From Promicromonospora thailandica (GTDB taxonomy: Bacteria > Actinomycetota > Actinomycetes > Actinomycetales > Cellulomonadaceae), in NCBI RefSeq assembly GCF_024171955.1, contig NZ_JAMTCS010000002.1:173300-237299 (forward strand): 64,000 nt of DNA, read 5' to 3'. Every line of letters begins with the position of its first letter. The first letter of the stretch is position 1. This document shows, piece after piece, positions 59,422 to 64,000 of this stretch. The notes beneath the pieces were generated by a model. That model was not told the origin of the DNA, made no database searches, and was given only the letters and a program-made list of their open reading frames with translations. A program made the position numbers and the translations under genes.

Positions 59422-60827
59422 CGCAGCCTCAGCACCCGCACCGGGTCACCCGCGCGCACCTTCTCGACGTCGGGCGGCACGAGCGCCAGGCCGTCGGCCG
59501 TGGCGAGCGCCGACAGCGAGTGGCGCGACCCGGCCGGCACGACGCCGACGGAGCCCCTCGGGCCAGCCGGGGCCGCGGCGCTGCCGTCGGGCAGCGGGAC
59601 GAACCGGACCGGGACGACGAGGAGCCGACCGGGCGCACCGGACCACGCGGCGGCCGCCGGGAGCGGTGCCCCATCGAGGATGTTGCTCTGCGTAGACAGT
59701 GTCGACGCAGAGCGACCCAGCTCCGCGAGGCGGTCGTCCCCCGGGCGGATCGCGCCCCGCAGGCGGCCGATCGCCGGGCGCGCGAACAGCTCGAACGACG
59801 CGTACGCCCCCACCGGGTTGCCCGGCAGCGCGAGCCAGGGGACGCCGCGCCACCGGGCCAGCGCCTGCGGCCGGCCGGGTGACATGGCGACGGAGGCGAC
59901 GTCGGCCTCCGACACCGCGGGCGGCTGAGCGGCCAGGAGCTCCCGCACCACGTCGGCCGCCCCGGCCGACACCCCGCCCGCGGTCACGATGAGGTCGACC
60001 GCCACGTTGTCCACAGGGTTGTCCACAGGCGTGTGCGCGCTCCGGCCCCGCGCCCGGCCCCGCGCCCGGTCCAGCGCCCGGTCCAGCGCCCCGTCCAGCG
60101 CGGCCCGGAGCGCCTCCGGGTCGTCGGGCACCGGCCCGAGGCGGACGACGTCCGCCCCCGCCGCGCGGGCCGCCGCCGCGAGCATCGGCCCGTTGGAGTC
60201 GGTGATCTGGCCGGCACCCAGCGCCGCACCGACCGGCACCAGCTCCGCCCCGGTGGAGATGACGGCGACGACCGGCCGCCGTCGGACCGGGACGTCCACC
60301 GTGCCGGACGCCGCGAGCGCACCCACCAGGGCGGCCGTCACCTCGGTCCCCGCCCGGGCGAGGAGGTCTCCCTCGCGCACGTCCTCGCCCGTGGAGCGGA
60401 CGTGCGGCCGGGGCCGCCGGGCGAGCACCACCGATTCCTCGGCGCGGGCCGCCCCGGCGACGAAGCGGCCGGTCGACGTGTGCTCCACGGGGACCACGGC
60501 ATCGGCTCCGGGCGGCATCGGCGCGCCGGTCATGATCCGTACGGCCGTCCCGGGGCGGAGCGCCCGCGCGGCGCCCGGCCCGGCGGCGACGTCGCCCGCC
60601 ACCGGCAGGGTCACCGGCGTCCCGTCGGCCGGCAGATCGACCGACCGCACCGCGTACCCGTCCATCGCGGCGCTGTCGAAGGGCGGCACGGACACCTCGG
60701 CGCGCACGTCCTGCGCGACCACGGCGCCGAGCGCCTCCGCGACCGGTCGCGGACGCACGGTCAGCGGCGCGACCAGCGCGAGCACCCGCTCCACGTGCTC
60801 CTCGACGCTCCGCACCTCTCCCGCCAT
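59418..60827 (-). CDS. moeA: Molybdopterin molybdenumtransferase MoeA
   Basis: A 469-residue enzyme inserting Mo into molybdopterin. Family segments: PPFDSAAMDGYAVRSVDL, RIMTGAPMPPGADAVVPVEH, and in the MogA-like domain VISTGAELVPVG, DSNGPMLAA, VTAGGVSAGAADVVRELL and GRPQALARW. An extra low-complexity insert (DRALDRARGRARGR and PVDNPVDN) sits in the MogA-like domain and contains two DnaA-box-like sequences. First gene of the moeA-mobA-DUF6457 operon, divergent from narK. Confidence 0.95.
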   Translation of the reverse strand: MAGEVRSVEEHVERVLALVAPLTVRPRPVAEALGAVVAQDVRAEVSVPPFDSAAMDGYAVRSVDLPADGTPVTLPVAGDVAAGPGAARALRPGTAVRIMTGAPMPPGADAVVPVEHTSTGRFVAGAARAEESVVLARRPRPHVRSTGEDVREGDLLARAGTEVTAALVGALAASGTVDVPVRRRPVVAVISTGAELVPVGAALGAGQITDSNGPMLAAAARAAGADVVRLGPVPDDPEALRAALDGALDRALDRARGRARGRSAHTPVDNPVDNVAVDLIVTAGGVSAGAADVVRELLAAQPPAVSEADVASVAMSPGRPQALARWRGVPWLALPGNPVGAYASFELFARPAIGRLRGAIRPGDDRLAELGRSASTLSTQSNILDGAPLPAAAAWSGAPGRLLVVPVRFVPLPDGSAAAPAGPRGSVGVVPAGSRHSLSALATADGLALVPPDVEKVRAGDPVRVLRLR

Positions 60828-61076
60828 GCCCCGACCCTAGGCCAGCCGCCGGCCCGCCGGGGCACGTGTCGGTGCCCGCCCGCGCCCTCACACGGTGCGC
60901 CCGCGTGCTGTGCGTTCTTCCTTACGGTCGATTAACTGCTCTTTGTCGGGCGATGAAACACCGCCTCCCTAGTTTCGTCAGCGTCGGTCCGACGTCGGGC
61001 CGGCCCCGGGCCCGGCGACCTGCCGGACCGGGTGCGCCCGGCGTCGTCGGGCATACGCCCATGCAGGGAGGACACC
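60828..61076. other. 249-base divergent promoter region between moeA and narK
   Basis: A/T-enriched core TCGATTAACTGCTCTTTG (60928-60945), followed by GATGAAACACC. It includes sequences loosely like GlnR half-sites (TTAAC, GAAAC), but spacing does not fit the consensus. No gene seen. Confidence 0.35.
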
Positions 61077-62426
61077 GTGTCCACTCCGACCACACGCGAC
61101 GAGCAGACCCCGGTCACCAGCGAGACCACCGCCCCGCCCCGGTCCGCGATCCAGCGCCGCACGGGCCGCTGGATCGACCACTGGGACCCCGAGGACAAGA
61201 CCCTGTGGGAGGACGGCGGACGCCGCACCGCCCGGCGCAACCTCGTGCTGTCGATCTTCGCCGAGTTCCTGGGCTTCGGCGCATGGGCGCTGTGGTCGAT
61301 CGTCGTGCCGCAGCTGCCCGCGGCGGGCTTCGACCTCACCGTCGACCAGATGTTCTGGCTCATCTCCGTGCCCAGCCTCGTCGGCGCCACCCTCCGCATC
61401 CCCTACACCTTCGCCGTCCCGGTGTTCGGCGGGCGCAACTGGACCATCGTCTCGGCGCTGCTCCTGCTCCTGCCCACCGGCGCGCTGATCCTCACCGTCT
61501 CCGACCCCACCACGCCGTTCCCCGTGCTGCTGGCGGCCGCGGCGCTCGCGGGCCTGGGCGGCGGCAACTTCGCCTCGTCGATGGCGAACATCTCGTTCTT
61601 CTTCCCGGAGAAGGAGAAGGGCGCGGCCCTGGGCTGGAACGCCGCGGGCGGCAACATCGGCACGGCGGCCGTGCAGCTCGCGGTGCCGCTCGTGATCGTC
61701 ACGGGTGCGGGTGTGGCGCTGGACCGGGCCGGCCTCGTGTTCATCCCGTTCATCCTGCTCGCGGCGTTCCTGGCCTGGCGCTGGATGGACAACCTCTCCA
61801 CGGCCAAGGCCGACCCGCGCTCCTTCGGCGTGGCCGTGCACCACCGGCACACCTGGATCATCAGCTTCATCTACATCGGCACGTTCGGCTCGTTCATCGG
61901 CTACGCGGGAGCCTTCCCGACGCTGCTCGCGAGCGAGTTCCCGCAGGTCGCCCTCCCCCTGGCGTTCCTGGGCGCGCTCGTCGGGTCAGTGGCCCGGCCC
62001 CTGGGCGGCATCCTCGCCGACCGGGTGGGCGGCACGGTCGTCACGCTCGCCGCCTTCGGCGTCATGGCGCTGGGCGCGATCGGGGCGATCTGGGCCCTCG
62101 GCGCGGGGAGCTTCCCGGCCTTCTTCGGCTCGTTCCTGGGGCTGTTCGTGGCCACGGGCGTGGGCAACGGCTCGGTCTACCGCATGATCCCCGCGGTCTT
62201 CCGGGTCAGCGGCGGTACGGCGAAGGCCGCCGCGGGGTGCATCGGCATCGCCGGGGCGATCGGCGCGTTCGGCGGGTTCCTCATCCCCCGCGGGTTCGCG
62301 CTGTCCACCACGCTGAGCGGCTCGCTCGTCCCGGCGCTCTGGCTCTTCGTCGGCGTGTACGCCGTGATGGCCTTCGTCTGCTGGTTCGTGTACGGCCGCG
62401 GCGCCATGGCCGAGGCGCGGGTCTGA
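61077..62426 (+). CDS. narK: Nitrate/nitrite transporter, NNP (NarK) family
   Basis: A 449-residue MFS transporter of the nitrate/nitrite porter family with about 12 helices. Nitrate signatures are recognisable in the fifth-helix region (AALAGLGGGNFASSMANISF) and the corresponding later one (GVGNGSVYRMIPAVF). The N-terminal segment DPEDKTLWEDGGRRTARRNL is typical of NarK2-type proteins. GTG at 61077 has GGAGG 6 bases upstream. It lies 2 bases before the reductase gene, so nitrate import and reduction are one operon. Confidence 0.94.
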   Translation: MSTPTTRDEQTPVTSETTAPPRSAIQRRTGRWIDHWDPEDKTLWEDGGRRTARRNLVLSIFAEFLGFGAWALWSIVVPQLPAAGFDLTVDQMFWLISVPSLVGATLRIPYTFAVPVFGGRNWTIVSALLLLLPTGALILTVSDPTTPFPVLLAAAALAGLGGGNFASSMANISFFFPEKEKGAALGWNAAGGNIGTAAVQLAVPLVIVTGAGVALDRAGLVFIPFILLAAFLAWRWMDNLSTAKADPRSFGVAVHHRHTWIISFIYIGTFGSFIGYAGAFPTLLASEFPQVALPLAFLGALVGSVARPLGGILADRVGGTVVTLAAFGVMALGAIGAIWALGAGSFPAFFGSFLGLFVATGVGNGSVYRMIPAVFRVSGGTAKAAAGCIGIAGAIGAFGGFLIPRGFALSTTLSGSLVPALWLFVGVYAVMAFVCWFVYGRGAMAEARV

Positions 62427-62428
62427 CC

Positions 62429-64000
62429 GTGCTCGACACCTCCCCGTCCGGCACCGCCTCCGGCCCCCGTCCCGACACCGCTCCGCGCGTGGACTCGCAC
62501 TGCCCGTACTGCGCGCTCCAGTGCGGCATGTCGCTGACGGCGGCCGCGTCCTCGGGCCGGTCCGTGCCGGGCCCGCCCGAGGTGCAGCCCCGCGACTTCC
62601 CGACCAACCGCGGCGGGCTCTGCCAGAAGGGGTGGACGGCGGCCGCGGTGCTCGGGGCGTCCGACCGGCTGGTCAGCCCGCTCGTGCGCCGGTCGCTGCT
62701 GGACCCGGCGGCGTCCGGCCCGGCGGCCGTGCGCGACGCCGTCGACACGCACGACGCGGACCCCGACCCCCTGGTCCCGGTCTCCTGGGACACCGCGCTC
62801 GACCTCGTGGCGTCCCGTCTGGCCGCGCTGGCGGCCGAGCACGGCCCGGAGTCGGTGGCGGTGTTCGGCGGGGGTGGGCTCACCAACGAGAAGGCGTACG
62901 CCCTCGGCAAGTTCGCGCGCACCGTGCTGCGCACGCCGAACATCGACTACAACGGCCGGTTCTGCATGGCGTCGGCCGCGGCGGGCATGAACCGGGCGTT
63001 CGGCCTCGACCGCGGGCTGCCGTTCCCGCTGGCCGACCTCGGCGGGGCGCAGGCTGTGCTCCTGCTCGGGTCGAACCTCGCCGAGACCATGCCCCCGGCC
63101 GTGCAGCACCTGGCGGGCGCGCGGGCGGCGGGCGGCCTCGTCGTCGTCGACCCGCGCCGGTCGGCCACGGCCCGGCTCGCGGACGACCCGGCCGCGGACC
63201 AGCCCGCCCAGGGCGTGCACCTGGCGCCGGTGCCGGGCACGGACCTCGCCGTCCTGCTCGGGCTGCTGCACGTGGTGCTCGCGGAGAACCTCGCCGACAC
63301 CGCCTACCTCGCCGCGCGCACCACCGGGTTCGACGACGTCGCCCGCTCTGTGGCCGCCTGGTGGCCCGAGCGCGTCGAGTCGGTCGCGGGCGTGCCCGCC
63401 GGCGAGCTGCGCCGCGTCGCCCGGCTCCTGGCCGCCGCGGCGCCGGTGCACGGCGGCGCGGGCGCGTACGTGCTGACGGGCCGCGGCGTCGAGCAGTCCA
63501 CGCAGGGCACCGCGACCGTCACGGCGGCGATCAACCTGGCGCTCGCGCTCGGCCTGCCCGGCCGGGTCGGGTCGGGGTACGGCGCGATCACGGGGCAGGG
63601 CAACGGCCAGGGCGGCCGGGAGCACGGGCAGAAGGCCGACCAGCTCCCCGGCTACCGGAAGATCGACGACCCCGCGGCGCGCGCCCACGTGGCCGCCGTC
63701 TGGGGCGTGGACCCGGACACCCTGCCGGGTCCGGGGCTGCCCGCGGTGCGCCTGCTGCGCTCGCTGGCCACGCCGGGCGGTCCGCGCGCGCTGCTCGTGC
63801 ACGGGTCCAACGTCGTGGTGAGCGCGCCGAACGCGGGCGCGGTGATCGAGCGGCTGGGGCTCCTCGACCTGCTCGTGGTCTGCGACTTCGTGCCGAGCGA
63901 GACGGCGGGCCTGGCGCACGTGGTCCTGCCGGTCACGCAGTGGGCCGAGGAGGAGGGCACCATGACGTCGCTGGAGGGCCGCGTCATCCGCCGTCGTGCC
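62429..64000 (+). CDS. Molybdopterin oxidoreductase, assimilatory nitrate reductase catalytic subunit, N-terminal part
   Basis: The first 524 codons of a large gene cut by the right edge. The N-terminus has the [4Fe-4S] motif CPYCALQCGM with a later Cys in GGLCQKGW; the Mo ligand is probably Cys in NGRFCMASAAAG, as in Nap/Nas enzymes; bis-MGD contacts include LGSNLAETMPP and GYGAITGQGNGQGGREHGQK. No Tat signal, so cytoplasmic, as for assimilatory NasA/NarB. GTG start directly after narK. The cofactor would be supplied by the moeA-mobA operon. A formate-dehydrogenase-like enzyme is possible, but narK linkage supports nitrate. Confidence 0.88.
   Translation, partial: MLDTSPSGTASGPRPDTAPRVDSHCPYCALQCGMSLTAAASSGRSVPGPPEVQPRDFPTNRGGLCQKGWTAAAVLGASDRLVSPLVRRSLLDPAASGPAAVRDAVDTHDADPDPLVPVSWDTALDLVASRLAALAAEHGPESVAVFGGGGLTNEKAYALGKFARTVLRTPNIDYNGRFCMASAAAGMNRAFGLDRGLPFPLADLGGAQAVLLLGSNLAETMPPAVQHLAGARAAGGLVVVDPRRSATARLADDPAADQPAQGVHLAPVPGTDLAVLLGLLHVVLAENLADTAYLAARTTGFDDVARSVAAWWPERVESVAGVPAGELRRVARLLAAAAPVHGGAGAYVLTGRGVEQSTQGTATVTAAINLALALGLPGRVGSGYGAITGQGNGQGGREHGQKADQLPGYRKIDDPAARAHVAAVWGVDPDTLPGPGLPAVRLLRSLATPGGPRALLVHGSNVVVSAPNAGAVIERLGLLDLLVVCDFVPSETAGLAHVVLPVTQWAEEEGTMTSLEGRVIRRRA

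Noticed and set aside
60928-60960. GlnR box upstream of narK
   Set aside because: TTAAC and GAAAC half-sites occur but their spacing does not fit the GlnR consensus.
1-64000. CRISPR array, insertion sequence or secondary-metabolite cluster
   Set aside because: No regularly spaced identical repeats, transposase, cas, PKS or NRPS genes were seen on either strand.

Overview
This 64 kb window is a piece of chromosome from a high-GC Gram-positive actinobacterium. The evidence is very high third-position GC, frequent GTG starts, mycothiol synthase (mshD), a BldC-type regulator, a DUF3073 gene and actinobacterial Tad-locus genes. The secreted GH16 glucanase at the left edge and the overall gene content fit Micrococcales, most likely Promicromonosporaceae or Cellulomonadaceae; that family-level placement is inference. 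I see no CRISPR array, intact prophage, insertion sequence, rRNA or secondary-metabolite cluster.

Layout. 0-16 kb is the purine block: a GH16 gene cut by the window edge, purL, an EEP-family membrane phosphohydrolase, an RNB ribonuclease with a very long disordered tail, a lipoprotein/SCP2 pair, a large secreted nuclease-nucleotidase, a small membrane protein, purF, purM, DUF3073 (minus) and bldC. The order purL/SCP/purF/purM/DUF3073 is conserved with mycobacteria and streptomycetes. 16-19 kb holds small envelope proteins and three minus-strand tRNAs (Phe, Asp, Glu), with a decayed tRNA-Phe 3' copy nearby. 19-29 kb holds a DD-carboxypeptidase, a monooxygenase-fold membrane protein, a glycerophosphodiesterase, an FAD oxidase divergent from a MarR regulator with a perfect palindrome between them, msrB, a DEAD-box helicase, an M50 peptidase, a HesB-like protein and tRNA-Lys followed by a gene remnant. 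29-34.7 kb is a transport block: a DHA2 efflux pump with its MarR repressor, a sugar MFS transporter, and the Pit/DUF47 phosphate system. 35-42.4 kb has mutT1-ppk (polyphosphate and nucleotide pool), mshD and acs. 42.5-51.6 kb has an old-yellow-enzyme, a HAD phosphatase, the Tad pilus cluster (ssd, tadA, a fused tadB-tadC, pilin, tadE and tadG-like genes) and an ABC exporter with an XRE regulator. 51.5-58.7 kb has an MrfA-like helicase, an HTH-MurA fusion, ggt, ogt and a DUF6457 gene. 58.7-64 kb has mobA and moeA (molybdenum cofactor), then divergent narK and a molybdopterin nitrate reductase that runs off the right edge; these act together in nitrate uptake and reduction.

Promoters. About ten genes have a TANNNT or near-TANNNT hexamer 6-8 bases before the start codon, the pattern expected for leaderless actinobacterial transcripts. 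I used it to choose several starts.

The most unusual signals are: (1) a 66-base palindromic repeat present once between genes (29 kb) and once, in frame, inside the MrfA-like helicase (53 kb), with the same 22-codon frame open in both; (2) a MurA-type enzyme fused to a DNA-binding HTH domain, with a near-palindrome at its own leaderless promoter; (3) two TTGC-N5-GCAA sites on the MarR/DHA2 promoter and a 19-bp palindrome at the other MarR gene; (4) three tandem copies of a Shine-Dalgarno-plus-start module before mshD; (5) remnants abutting the 3' ends of tRNA-Phe and tRNA-Lys.
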